Source: Gordonia sp049847105 (GTDB lineage: Bacteria; Actinomycetota; Actinomycetes; Mycobacteriales; Mycobacteriaceae). Taken from it: a DNA stretch of 64,000 nt. Position numbers and translations under genes: made by a program. The stretch's first letter is position 1; each line of letters begins with the position of its first letter. The stretch spans positions 434,001-498,000 of the forward strand of contig NZ_JBNCNS010000003.1 of NCBI RefSeq assembly GCF_049847105.1, given 5' to 3'. Under the pieces are notes generated by a model, which saw only the letters and a list, made by a program, of their open reading frames with translations, was not told the DNA's origin and did not search any database. This document shows positions 48,840 through 57,412 of the stretch, piece after piece.

Positions 48840-49730
48840 GTGGGTCAGTCGTTGGACGGACGTGTAGCGGTCGTTACCGGTGCCGGTGGGGGCCTCGGTC
48901 GCGCGGAGGCGATCGGGTTGGCCGGCGAGGGGGCCACCGTGATCGTGAACGACCTTGCGGCATCACTCGATTCGAGTGATGTCATCGACGTGATCACCAC
49001 GGCCGGCGGTCGGGCAGTCCCGGTGGCCGGAGACATCGGGGAGTCGGCGACCGCTACGGAGATCATGCGGACCGCCACCGAGGACCTCGGTGGTCTGGAC
49101 ATCGTGATGAGCAACGCGGGGATCACCCGTGACAAGATGTTGTTCAACATGACCGACGACGAGTGGGATCTGGTCATCCGTGTCCACCTGCGCGGGCATT
49201 TCCTGCTCAACCGCAACGCCGCGAGTCATTGGCGCAGCGCCTCGAAGGCGGCCGGGGGGCCGGTCTACGGGCGCCTGATCAATACGGCCTCGGAAGCGGG
49301 ACTCCTCGGACCGGGCGGGCAGGCGAACTACGCCGCGGCGAAGTCCGGGATCATCGCCCTGACGGTGTCGGCCTCGCGGGCGCTGGAACGCTACGGTGTC
49401 CGCGCGAATGCGATCTGCCCTCGCGCGCGTACGCCGATGACCTCGGACGTCTTCGGGGATGCCCCCGAGGGCGGCGCCGATCCGCTGGCGCCGGAACATG
49501 TGGTCAAGCTGGTGAAATACCTTTCAGGAAGCGATGCCGAAAGGGTGACCGGACAGGTCTTTGTGGTTTATGGCGGCAAGGTGATGCTGATGGCCGCTCC
49601 GACGGTCGAGGAAACCTTCACCGCGGTGGGGGCGGCGTGGGAAGATGGCGACCTGGCGAAGACGCTGACCAGCTATTTTGCCGACCGTGATGCGAGCCGG
49701 ACGTTCTCGGCGAGTGAATTGGTCGACTGA
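48840..49730 (+). CDS. hsd4A: Hydroxysteroid/hydroxyacyl-CoA dehydrogenase Hsd4A
   Basis: Hsd4A is an SDR that oxidises the 22-hydroxyl of steroid side-chain CoA esters and also shows 17-beta-hydroxysteroid dehydrogenase activity in mycobacteria. The 296-residue protein has VTGAGGGLGRAEAIGLAGEGA, SNAGITRDKMLFNMTDDEWD, the Ser in INTASEAG, and YAAAKSGII with Tyr-x-x-x-Lys, then a C-terminal extension after about residue 230. The start is GTG at 48840 with a GAGGAGGG site; an ATG at 48792 overlaps the KstR box. Homologue of Rv3502c, directly before yrbE4A. Confidence 0.88.
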   Translation: MGQSLDGRVAVVTGAGGGLGRAEAIGLAGEGATVIVNDLAASLDSSDVIDVITTAGGRAVPVAGDIGESATATEIMRTATEDLGGLDIVMSNAGITRDKMLFNMTDDEWDLVIRVHLRGHFLLNRNAASHWRSASKAAGGPVYGRLINTASEAGLLGPGGQANYAAAKSGIIALTVSASRALERYGVRANAICPRARTPMTSDVFGDAPEGGADPLAPEHVVKLVKYLSGSDAERVTGQVFVVYGGKVMLMAAPTVEETFTAVGAAWEDGDLAKTLTSYFADRDASRTFSASELVD

Positions 49731-49820
49731 CCAGAACGTGTGTTGACCACATGATAAATTCGCGGTATTCGCCGGGGCGGGTACAGCGACGGGGGTTTCC
49801 CCGGGGGGTAAGGAGTGTTG

Positions 49821-50585
49821 GTGTTTGAGAAGCTCGCCACGCCTATGTCGGGTGTTGGGGACTTCGTCGCCCTGGGGGTCGAATCCGCACGGGAGCTGTT
49901 CCGCCGGCCATTTCAATGGCGTGAGACGGTGGAGCAATCGTGGGCGATCGCTCGGGTCTCGATGGTCCCCACCCTGCTGGTCGCCATCCCGTTCACCGTC
50001 CTGGTCAGCTTCACGCTGAACATCCTGTTGCGCGAGATCGGCGCACAGGATCTCTCGGGTGCCGGCGCGGCGTTGGGCACGATCACCCAGATCGGACCGA
50101 TCGTGACGGTGCTGATCGTCGCGGGTGCCGGTGCAACCGCCATCTGCGCCGACCTCGGTGCGCGCACCATCCGTGAAGAGATCGACGCGATGAAGGTGCT
50201 CGGCATCAACCCGATCCACCGCCTCGTCGTCCCGCGCATCATCGCGTCCACCGGGGTGGCCATCCTGCTCAACAGCCTGGTCTGCACGATCGGCATCGGC
50301 GGCGGATTCATGTTCTCGGTGTTCCTGCAGGATGTGAACCCGGGCGCGTTCATCGCGAACCTGACACTGCTGACCGGCTTCGGCGAGCTGATGATCTCGA
50401 TGGTCAAGGCAGCGCTCTTCGGCTTGTTCGCCGGGATGGTGGGCTGCTACCAGGGCCTCAACGTCAAGGGCGGCGCCAAGGGCGTGGGCGACGCGGTCAA
50501 CGAGACCGTCGTCTATTCGTTCATGGCGTTGTTCGTGGTCAACGTCGTGGTGACCGCGGTCGGTCTCAAAGCGACGGCGGGCTGA
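49821..50585 (+). CDS. yrbE4A: YrbE4A, permease subunit of the Mce4 sterol importer
   Basis: YrbE4A is one of two MlaE/YrbE-type permeases of the Mce4 ABC-like importer that brings cholesterol across the inner membrane. The 254-residue protein has about five hydrophobic helices (VPTLLVAIPFTVLVSFTL, IVTVLIVAGAGATAICADLGARTIREEIDAM with the conserved EExDAM coupling motif, TGVAILLNSLVCTIGIGGGF, MALFVVNVVVTAVGL). The GTG at 49821 was chosen: AGGAG lies at a proper distance and the start MFEKLA matches the family, whereas the GTG at 49815 touches the AGGAG. yrbE4B begins three bases after the stop. The ATPase partner (MceG) is not encoded here, as in other actinobacteria. Confidence 0.93.
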   Translation: MFEKLATPMSGVGDFVALGVESARELFRRPFQWRETVEQSWAIARVSMVPTLLVAIPFTVLVSFTLNILLREIGAQDLSGAGAALGTITQIGPIVTVLIVAGAGATAICADLGARTIREEIDAMKVLGINPIHRLVVPRIIASTGVAILLNSLVCTIGIGGGFMFSVFLQDVNPGAFIANLTLLTGFGELMISMVKAALFGLFAGMVGCYQGLNVKGGAKGVGDAVNETVVYSFMALFVVNVVVTAVGLKATAG

Positions 50586-50588
50586 CAC

Positions 50589-51440
50589 ATGGTTCTTCCG
50601 TTCACGACCAGGTTCCGCACTGCCCGCATCGCCGCCAGGCGCGCCGGCGAGGACTGGGATCAGATCGGCGATCAGGCCCTCTTCTACTGGGACAGCATCG
50701 TCGCGATCCCGCGAGCGATCAAGCATTACAAGAAGGAGACCCTGCGTCTCATCGCGGAGATCTCGATGGGCACCGGAGCGCTCGCCATGATCGGCGGCAC
50801 CGTGGTGGTCGTCGGCTTCCTGACGCTGTTCACCGGCGGCACCATCGCCGTGCAGGGGTACAGCTCGCTGGCGAATATCGGCGTCGAGGCGCTGACCGGC
50901 TTCTTCTCGGCGTTCATCAACGTGCGTATCGCGGTTCCGGTGATATCGGGTATCGCCCTCGCCGCGACGATCGGCGCAGGTGCAACGGCGCAGCTCGGCG
51001 CGATGCGGGTCAGTGAGGAGATCGACGCTCTCGAGACGATGGCGATCTCCTCGATCCCTTACCTGGTCAGCACGCGGATCGTCGCGGGCCTGATCGCGAT
51101 CGTCCCGCTCTACGCGCTCGCGTCGCTCGCCTCGTTCGTCGCCAGTCGGTTCGCCACGGTGTTCATCTACGGACAGTCGCCGGGCGTCTACGACCACTAC
51201 TTCAACACGTTCCTCATCCCGTCGGACATCCTCTGGTCCTTTGTGCAAGCGATCTGCATGGCGGTGGCCGTGATGCTCATCCACACCTACTACGGCTACA
51301 ACGCGTCGGGTGGTCCCGTGGGCGTCGGCGTCGCGGTGGGGAACGCAGTTCGTGCATCGCTCGTTGTTGTGGTCGTGATCACACTTTTGACGTCGCTCGC
51401 CATTTATGGCGCCGACGGCAAGTTCAACTTGGCGGGATAA
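50589..51440 (+). CDS. yrbE4B: YrbE4B, second permease subunit of Mce4
   Basis: A 283-residue MlaE/YrbE permease with an N-terminal cytoplasmic helix (RFRTARIAARRAGEDWDQIGDQALFY), then hydrophobic helices around ALAMIGGTVVVVGFLTLFTGG, ISGIALAATIGAGATAQLG, LIAIVPLYALASLASFV and the C-terminal LVVVVVITLLTSLAIY. The coupling motif is MRVSEEIDALETM (EExDAL). With YrbE4A it forms the transmembrane pore onto which the Mce4A-F assembly docks. mce4A starts six bases downstream. Confidence 0.93.
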   Translation: MVLPFTTRFRTARIAARRAGEDWDQIGDQALFYWDSIVAIPRAIKHYKKETLRLIAEISMGTGALAMIGGTVVVVGFLTLFTGGTIAVQGYSSLANIGVEALTGFFSAFINVRIAVPVISGIALAATIGAGATAQLGAMRVSEEIDALETMAISSIPYLVSTRIVAGLIAIVPLYALASLASFVASRFATVFIYGQSPGVYDHYFNTFLIPSDILWSFVQAICMAVAVMLIHTYYGYNASGGPVGVGVAVGNAVRASLVVVVVITLLTSLAIYGADGKFNLAG

Positions 51441-51445
51441 GGGAC

Positions 51446-52624
51446 ATGGTCAGACGTCAGGAGCGCAGCAGAGCGGTCCGCCGGACGGCGGCGACCGTCA
51501 TGGTCGTGTCGCTGGTCGCCGTCATCGCGGCGGCCACCGGCCAGTTCCTCGGCTGGTTCGCCTCGACCCAGCCGGTCACCTTGCAGGCACCGCGCGCCGG
51601 GCTGGTGATGAACCCGGACGCCAAGGTCAAGTTGCGCGGTGTGGAGGTCGGCCGGGTCGCGTCGATCTCGGAGAACGGCGACAACGCGGTGGTCAAACTC
51701 GACATCGCGTCCGACCAGATGTCGAAGATCCCGGGCAACGTGAGCGCCGACATCAAGTCGAACACCATCTTCGGTGCGAAGGCGGTGAACCTGGTGGTCC
51801 CGACTTCGGGGGCGTCGGGGACCATCCAGTCGGGACAGACCATCGACGCCGACCACGTGGTGGTCGAGCTCAACACGGTGTATCAGCAGCTGGTGGGGGT
51901 ACTCGCGCAGTTGCAGCCGGAGAAGCTGAACGCGACGCTCGGTGCGATCAATACCGCGCTGTCCGGACGCGGTGAGCAGGTCGGCGTCGCGGTCGATCAG
52001 TTGTCGAAGCTGGTCGGCACCACCAATAAGCACCTTCCCGAACTCAATGCACTGTTCCGGCAAACCGCCACTGTGACGAATGTGTACGCGGACTCGATGC
52101 CGAACCTGATGCGCACGGTGGACAACTTCACCTACGTCGGGAACACCCTGGTGGACAACACCGCCAATCTCGACGCGCTGCTCATCAACGCGACCGGGAT
52201 GGCCAACACGATCAACGGGATCGTGGCGCCGTCGAAGTCGACGCTGATCTCGGCGCTGTCGAACCTGAACCCGACGGCACGGTTGCTCGGATATCAGGCC
52301 CCGGGCCTGAAGTGTTTCATCACCGCGGTCGCCCAAGGTGGCCAGAAGGCGGCACCGATCTTCGGTGTCGACGACGGCCTCTTGAAGTTGAACGCCGGCC
52401 TGTTGCCGGGCAAGGAACCGTACCGATATCCCGAGGATCTCCCGCGGGTGGCTGCGAACGGTCCTCCCACGTGTGAAGGCGGTCTGAGCAACGTGGACTC
52501 GACCGAGCACGTGCCGTTCTATGTGAGCGATACCGCGAGTACGCCCTACCAGCCCCGCACCACCCCCAAGGCCGACAAGACGAAGATCTTCCAATTGCTG
52601 TTCGGAGCACCGCCCCGTGGATAA
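51446..52624 (+). CDS. mce4A: Mce4A, MCE-domain subunit of the sterol importer
   Basis: The first of six MCE-domain proteins that together form the periplasmic shuttle for sterols. The 392-residue protein has an N-terminal membrane anchor (VMVVSLVAVIAAATGQFLGWF, residues about 18-40), an MCE/MlaD domain from about 45 to 120 (GLVMNPDAKVKLRGVEVGRVASIS, TIFGAKAVNLVVP), a long helical region to about 290 and a loop-rich C-terminus with a few cysteines. mce4B overlaps by 8 bases. Homologue of Rv3499c. Confidence 0.93.
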   Translation: MVRRQERSRAVRRTAATVMVVSLVAVIAAATGQFLGWFASTQPVTLQAPRAGLVMNPDAKVKLRGVEVGRVASISENGDNAVVKLDIASDQMSKIPGNVSADIKSNTIFGAKAVNLVVPTSGASGTIQSGQTIDADHVVVELNTVYQQLVGVLAQLQPEKLNATLGAINTALSGRGEQVGVAVDQLSKLVGTTNKHLPELNALFRQTATVTNVYADSMPNLMRTVDNFTYVGNTLVDNTANLDALLINATGMANTINGIVAPSKSTLISALSNLNPTARLLGYQAPGLKCFITAVAQGGQKAAPIFGVDDGLLKLNAGLLPGKEPYRYPEDLPRVAANGPPTCEGGLSNVDSTEHVPFYVSDTASTPYQPRTTPKADKTKIFQLLFGAPPRG

Positions 52625-53675
52625 CCGTGCCCGCGCGTTCCGCGCAACTCTCATCAAACTGGGAGCGTTCACCGTCGTGATGGTCCTGGTGTTCGTGGCG
52701 CTCGTCGTCGTGTTCAGCCAATACCGATCGGGCAAGTCCGAGGAGTATTCGGCACTGTTCACCAGTGCGTCGGCGATCAAGCCGGGAAGCAAGGTGAAGA
52801 TCGCCGGTGTCGAGGTGGGGTCTGTCAAGAACGTCTCACTCACCACCGACAACGAGGCCAAGATCGGTTTCAGCGTCGACCAGCAATTCCCGCTGCCCAC
52901 CTCTGTCCAGGCGCTCGTGCGGTACGAGAACCTCACCGGTGACCGCTACCTCGAGTTGCAGCGCGGCACCGGCGACCCCGACAAGATGCTCTCGCCCGGT
53001 GACCAGATCCCGGCCTCGCACACCCAACCCGCGCTCGACCTCGACAAGCTCCTCGGTGGGTTCAAGCCGCTCTTCCGTACCTTGAATCCGGCTGAGGTGA
53101 ACGAGCTCTCGGCGTCGTTGATCGACGTGTTCCAGGGGCAGGGCGCAGGACTGAACAGTCTGTTGTCGAACACGTCGCAGTTCACCAATGCCCTCGCCGA
53201 TCGCGATGCACTGATCGGTCAGGTCATCGACAATCTGAACAAGACCCTGACGACCCTCGACGGGGACCGAAAGGGCCTCGACCAGAGTGTCGACCTGCTG
53301 CAACAACTCGTGACCGGGCTGTCCGCGCAGCGGGGCACGATCGGCAATGCGTTGACCCAGACATCCAAGCTGACCAACGGACTGTCCGATCTGCTCGTGG
53401 CCACCCGACCCGACATCCAGTCCACGACCGCCAACCTGGGCAAGACCTCCGAGCAGGTCCTCAAGGGGGGCGACTACGTGAGTGGCCTGATCCAGCGGCT
53501 GCCCGGTGACTTCCACAAGCTGTCCAACCTCGGTAGTTACGGTGCGTGGCTGCAGATCTGGCTCTGCAAGGTTCGGCTCATCTTCAGTGGTCCGGGCGGC
53601 AAACAGATCTCGTGGACGAACATCGATGCAACGGGCCAAACGACCGGACCCGGGGGGAGGTGCCCGATCTCATGA
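52617..53675 (+). CDS. mce4B: Mce4B, MCE-domain subunit
   Basis: A 352-residue MCE protein: membrane anchor AFTVVMVLVFVALVVVFSQY (about residues 18-37), MCE domain about 42-118 (TSASAIKPGSKVKIAGVEVGSVKNVSL, VRYENLTGDRYLELQ), then a helical region with repeated heptad-like leucines (LQQLVTGLSAQRGTIGNALTQTSKLTNGL), ending in a short GPGGRCPI tail. The start is GTG at 52617 inside the end of mce4A. It overlaps mce4C by four bases (ATGA). Homologue of Rv3498c. Confidence 0.93.
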   Translation: MDNRARAFRATLIKLGAFTVVMVLVFVALVVVFSQYRSGKSEEYSALFTSASAIKPGSKVKIAGVEVGSVKNVSLTTDNEAKIGFSVDQQFPLPTSVQALVRYENLTGDRYLELQRGTGDPDKMLSPGDQIPASHTQPALDLDKLLGGFKPLFRTLNPAEVNELSASLIDVFQGQGAGLNSLLSNTSQFTNALADRDALIGQVIDNLNKTLTTLDGDRKGLDQSVDLLQQLVTGLSAQRGTIGNALTQTSKLTNGLSDLLVATRPDIQSTTANLGKTSEQVLKGGDYVSGLIQRLPGDFHKLSNLGSYGAWLQIWLCKVRLIFSGPGGKQISWTNIDATGQTTGPGGRCPIS

Positions 53676-54895
53676 GCCTTCCGTTCAGCGGAATGTTCCG
53701 CAACAAGCGCACGACGTCGGGCGACGCAGAGGTCGCACGGGAGGACAAGCGCGGCGGGCGTAGTCGCGCCCAGATCGGTGTGATCGGTGTGGTGATCACC
53801 GCGCTCGTGGTGATCGTGGCCATGCAGGTGGACAAACTCCCGTACCTGTCCCCGATCAGTACCTACAAGGCCTACTTCGACGACGCCGGCGGTCTGGTGT
53901 CGGGGGATATCGTCTCCGTCTCGGGCGTCAATGTCGGTACTGTGCAGAATGTTTCGCTGGCTAACACCAAGGGTGGAACCAAGGCGCAGGTGACGTTCCG
54001 GATGAATGACACGGTCATGATGGGTATCGACTCACAGGCCGCGATCAAAACCGAGACCGTCCTCGGTCGGCGTAACCTGACGATCCTGCCGCACGGGCCG
54101 GATCATATCCGGCCCGGCGGTGAGATCCCCAACGAGAACACCATCGCGCCGTATTCGCTGACCGATGCCCTCGAGGGCGCGACCGACACCTTGGCCGAGA
54201 CGGATACCGACCAGCTCAACAAGGCGCTCAATGTCATGTCGGACACGTTTTCGCAGACGCCGGATCAGGTGCGCGGTGCCGTCGACGGTGTCGCCCGACT
54301 CTCCAAGTCGGTGGCCGACCGAGACGACGCCTTGCGAGGACTGCTCGGCAAGGCGAATCAGGTGACCAAGATCGTCGGCGATCGCAGCGAACAGATCAAT
54401 CGGCTTCTGCTGGATGCCAATTCGCTCGTCGGTGAACTGCAGACCCGGCAGGCGGCGATTGCTGCGCTGATCTCCGGTACGCGTGATGTGAGTGCGCAGA
54501 TCAGCGGCTTCATCAAGGACAACAATGCCCAGCTGAGCCCGGTGCTGACCAAACTCGACGGAGTGCTGAAGATTCTCACGGACAACCAGGCGAGCCTGAA
54601 ATCGGCCATCGACGAGCTCGGTCCGTACGCAAACGTCCTCGGTGAGGCGGTGTCCTCGGGGCCGTACTTCTCGTCGCTGGTCGGCATCCCGACCTTCGGC
54701 GACTACACCGCGGTGTTCATGAAGGTCCTGCAACGTAAGTACCCGGAGGTCTGGAAGGCCTTCAACTACACGAATCCGTTGAACCCGAACGGTTTCAAGC
54801 TGGTTCCCGGCTACGACAACAATGCTCCGAAGCCGAAGGCGCCCAAGCTGGAATATCCGAAGGGCCCCGCGACCACACCGGGGCAGGGGGGCTGA
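53672..54895 (+). CDS. mce4C: Mce4C, MCE-domain subunit
   Basis: A 407-residue MCE protein. A basic N-terminus (MFRNKRTTSGDAEVAREDKRGGRSR) precedes the membrane anchor IGVIGVVITALVVIVAMQV (about residues 33-51). The MCE domain follows, about 62-140 (AYFDDAGGLVSGDIVSVSGVNVGTVQNVSL, AIKTETVLGRRNLTILP), then long helices and a Pro/Lys-rich tail (PKPKAPKLEYPKGP). The ATG at 53672 overlaps the mce4B stop; the longer frame lies within mce4B. Homologue of Rv3497c. Confidence 0.92.
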   Translation: MSLPFSGMFRNKRTTSGDAEVAREDKRGGRSRAQIGVIGVVITALVVIVAMQVDKLPYLSPISTYKAYFDDAGGLVSGDIVSVSGVNVGTVQNVSLANTKGGTKAQVTFRMNDTVMMGIDSQAAIKTETVLGRRNLTILPHGPDHIRPGGEIPNENTIAPYSLTDALEGATDTLAETDTDQLNKALNVMSDTFSQTPDQVRGAVDGVARLSKSVADRDDALRGLLGKANQVTKIVGDRSEQINRLLLDANSLVGELQTRQAAIAALISGTRDVSAQISGFIKDNNAQLSPVLTKLDGVLKILTDNQASLKSAIDELGPYANVLGEAVSSGPYFSSLVGIPTFGDYTAVFMKVLQRKYPEVWKAFNYTNPLNPNGFKLVPGYDNNAPKPKAPKLEYPKGPATTPGQGG

Positions 54896-54896
54896 C

Positions 54897-56162
54897 ATGG
54901 GCATCGGCAAACGCGTTTGGCAGGTCATCGCCGCTGTGGTGCTGGCGATCCTGGTGATCGTCATCGGCTACGTGGGCTTCAACAAGGCGACCAACAACAC
55001 CATCACGGCGTACTTCCCGTCCGCCGGCGGGCTTTACAACGGTGACCCGGTACGGGTCCTCGGTGTGAATGTCGGCAAGGTGACCGCGATCTCGCCACGG
55101 GACGGTGACGTGGAGATCAAGATGCAGGTGGACAAGGACACCCCGATCCCGGCCGACGCCAAGGCTGTGGTCGTCGCGCAGAGTCTGGTGTCGGGCAGGT
55201 TCGTCCAGCTCACACCGGTCTACGCCGGCGGACCCAAGATGGCCGAGAACGCCGACATCCCGATGAACCGGACGGCCGTCCCCGTCGAATGGGACGACAT
55301 CAAGAAGCAGCTGTCGAAGCTGACCGAGGCGGTGGGTCCCAAGGGCGCCGACCCCGGGTCGGCTTCCAAGCTGATCGATGTCGCCGACAAGAACCTCGAC
55401 GGCAACGGGGCGGCCATCAACGCGTCGATCAAGGAACTCTCCGACGTGATGGGTACTTTGTCGGCGGGCCGCGGAGACCTGTTCTCGACCATTCGGAGTC
55501 TCCAGAAACTCACCGACGCATTGTCGACCAGCCACGAGCAGATGGTTCAGTTCAACGGTCGCATCGCGTCGGTCAGCAAGGTGCTCGGCAACAACACCGA
55601 CGAACTCAACGGCGCGTTGCACAACCTCGACAGCGCGATGTCGGACGTGCAGGACTTCATCGACAAGAACGGAAAGACACTTTCCGGTTCGGTGAAGAAT
55701 CTCGCCGACACGACGAAGATCCTGGCAGACAAAGACCAACAGATCCGCGGACTCCTGCACTCGGGGCCGCATCAGCTGGCCAATTTCTACAACATCTACA
55801 ACCCGATGACCGGTTCGCTCTCCGGCATCTTCGGTCTCGGTATGGGCGCCAACCTCATCACGCTCTTGTGCGGGTCGATGCAGGCGAACGACCGGCCGGG
55901 CCAGAGTGAGGCAGAGGTGGAGAAGTGCGTGGACGTGATGGCGCCGGTCCTCTCCTCGATCTCGATGAACTACCCGCCGTTCCTCACCAACCCGGTGACG
56001 GGTATCAACGCGCGGCCCAACCAGATCCAGTACCAGAATTCCGATGTGAAGGCCCGTGCACAGGCCGGGATTCGCGAGCAGGACGCTCAGACCCGCAAGA
56101 ACGACAACACCGGTGACAATGCTCTCGGCAATCTCCTCGTCCCGTTCGGAGGTGAGAAGTGA
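54897..56162 (+). CDS. mce4D: Mce4D, MCE-domain subunit
   Basis: A 421-residue MCE protein: anchor VWQVIAAVVLAILVIVIGYVGF (residues about 7-28), MCE domain about 35-110 (AYFPSAGGLYNGDPVRVLGVNVGKVTAISP, KAVVVAQSLVSGRFVQLTP), a helical region with LSAGRGDLFSTIRSLQKLTDAL, and a C-terminal domain with NYPPFLTNPVTGINARPNQIQY. The ATG at 54897 starts one base after the mce4C stop. Its own stop overlaps the mce4E start. Homologue of Rv3496c. Confidence 0.92.
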   Translation: MGIGKRVWQVIAAVVLAILVIVIGYVGFNKATNNTITAYFPSAGGLYNGDPVRVLGVNVGKVTAISPRDGDVEIKMQVDKDTPIPADAKAVVVAQSLVSGRFVQLTPVYAGGPKMAENADIPMNRTAVPVEWDDIKKQLSKLTEAVGPKGADPGSASKLIDVADKNLDGNGAAINASIKELSDVMGTLSAGRGDLFSTIRSLQKLTDALSTSHEQMVQFNGRIASVSKVLGNNTDELNGALHNLDSAMSDVQDFIDKNGKTLSGSVKNLADTTKILADKDQQIRGLLHSGPHQLANFYNIYNPMTGSLSGIFGLGMGANLITLLCGSMQANDRPGQSEAEVEKCVDVMAPVLSSISMNYPPFLTNPVTGINARPNQIQYQNSDVKARAQAGIREQDAQTRKNDNTGDNALGNLLVPFGGEK

Positions 56163-57412
56163 TGCGCCGCGCCGGATTGGCGGTGCTCCTGGCGGTGGTG
56201 ATGGTCGGGGCGTCCGCATGCAGCTTTCAGGGGCTCAACAGCATGGCGATCCCGGGGGCGCAGGGCACGGGCAACGGGTCGTACGAGATCTCCGCGATGA
56301 TCCCGACGGCGGCCGGGCTGGTGTCCAACGCGCCGGTGATGATCGATGACGCGACGGTCGGCAGCGTCGGGCCGATCACGGTCGACAACTGGAACGCCCA
56401 CGTGGACATCCGTCTCAACCATGGCGTCACCGTGCCGCGTGGCTCGCATGTGATGGTCGGGATGACCAGTGTGCTCGGGTCGTCGCATCTGCAGATCGTC
56501 CAGCCGGAGAAGCCGACCGGCGGAGTGATGTCGGCCGGCGAGGAGATCCCGCTGACCAAATGTCCTGAGCAGAGCAACATCACGACGAGTCCGGGTGCGC
56601 CGTCGGTGCCGGACATCAATTCGGCACAACAGGTCGCCGCGTGTACGTATCCGACCACCGAGCAGGTACTGAGTTCGTTGTCGGTGGTGCTCAACGGTGG
56701 TGGGCTGGCGCAGTTCGGCGACATCGTGCACGAGATGAACTCGGTGTTCACCGGGCGGCAGGACACCATCAGCAAGCTGGTGCCACGGTTGAACACCCTG
56801 GTCGGCGATCTGAACAACCAGAAGGCCAACATCATCCGGGCGACCGAGGGGCTGGACAGACTGGCGGCGTCGATCAACGAGCAGACCCCGACGGTGGAGA
56901 AGGCACTCTCCGACGGACCGCAGATCCTCGGTCTCCTCAACGAGCAGAAGCAACAGTTCACCGACACCCTGGGTGCGCTGGGGAAGCTGTCCAAGACGAG
57001 CAACGACATCATCGATGCCAACGACAAGGACATCAAGACCATCGTGTCGAATCTGTCGCCGGTCCTCGATCAGCTACAGGCGACCGGGCCGGCTCTCACA
57101 CAGTCGCTCGGCATCTTCCTGACCTTCCCCTTCTACGAGTCGGCGATCCCGAAGATCGTCAAGGGCGACTACGTGAACAGTGATCTCGTGCTCGACCTGA
57201 GCTTCGGACGGCTCTCGCGCGGTCTGCTCTCCTCGGTCGGGCTGGTCGGACCGGAAGGCATCGTCGGACAGCAGGCGGGCGCGGCCAAACGCGGTCTCGA
57301 TCCGTTCACCTCGCCGCTGAGCCCGGAGGGGATGCAGCCGCAAAGTAAGCAGTCGAACGGCAAGAAGCCGGCGACCGCCTCGGTGCCGGCACCCAAGAGC
57401 GGGGGCAACTGA
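56162..57412 (+). CDS. mce4E: Mce4E, lipoprotein MCE subunit
   Basis: The lipoprotein member of the Mce4 complex (LprN in M. tuberculosis). It begins with a signal peptide and lipobox (AVLLAVVMVGASAC, Cys at about residue 20), then the MCE domain about 35-115 (AMIPTAAGLVSNAPVMIDDATVGSVGPITV, MTSVLGSSHLQIVQP), helices with LNNQKANIIRATEGLDRLAASI, and a Pro/Lys-rich C-terminal tail. The lipobox has Ala rather than Leu at -3, which is tolerated. Start could be the GTG at 56159; the ATG at 56162 is better spaced from GGAGGTGAG. It overlaps mce4F by one base. Confidence 0.92.
   Translation: MRRAGLAVLLAVVMVGASACSFQGLNSMAIPGAQGTGNGSYEISAMIPTAAGLVSNAPVMIDDATVGSVGPITVDNWNAHVDIRLNHGVTVPRGSHVMVGMTSVLGSSHLQIVQPEKPTGGVMSAGEEIPLTKCPEQSNITTSPGAPSVPDINSAQQVAACTYPTTEQVLSSLSVVLNGGGLAQFGDIVHEMNSVFTGRQDTISKLVPRLNTLVGDLNNQKANIIRATEGLDRLAASINEQTPTVEKALSDGPQILGLLNEQKQQFTDTLGALGKLSKTSNDIIDANDKDIKTIVSNLSPVLDQLQATGPALTQSLGIFLTFPFYESAIPKIVKGDYVNSDLVLDLSFGRLSRGLLSSVGLVGPEGIVGQQAGAAKRGLDPFTSPLSPEGMQPQSKQSNGKKPATASVPAPKSGGN

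Noticed and set aside
49731..49820. KstR box directly upstream of yrbE4A
   Set aside because: AGAACGTGTGTTGA has an AAC and a GTT but with wrong spacing; control by the box at 48796 through hsd4A is sufficient.
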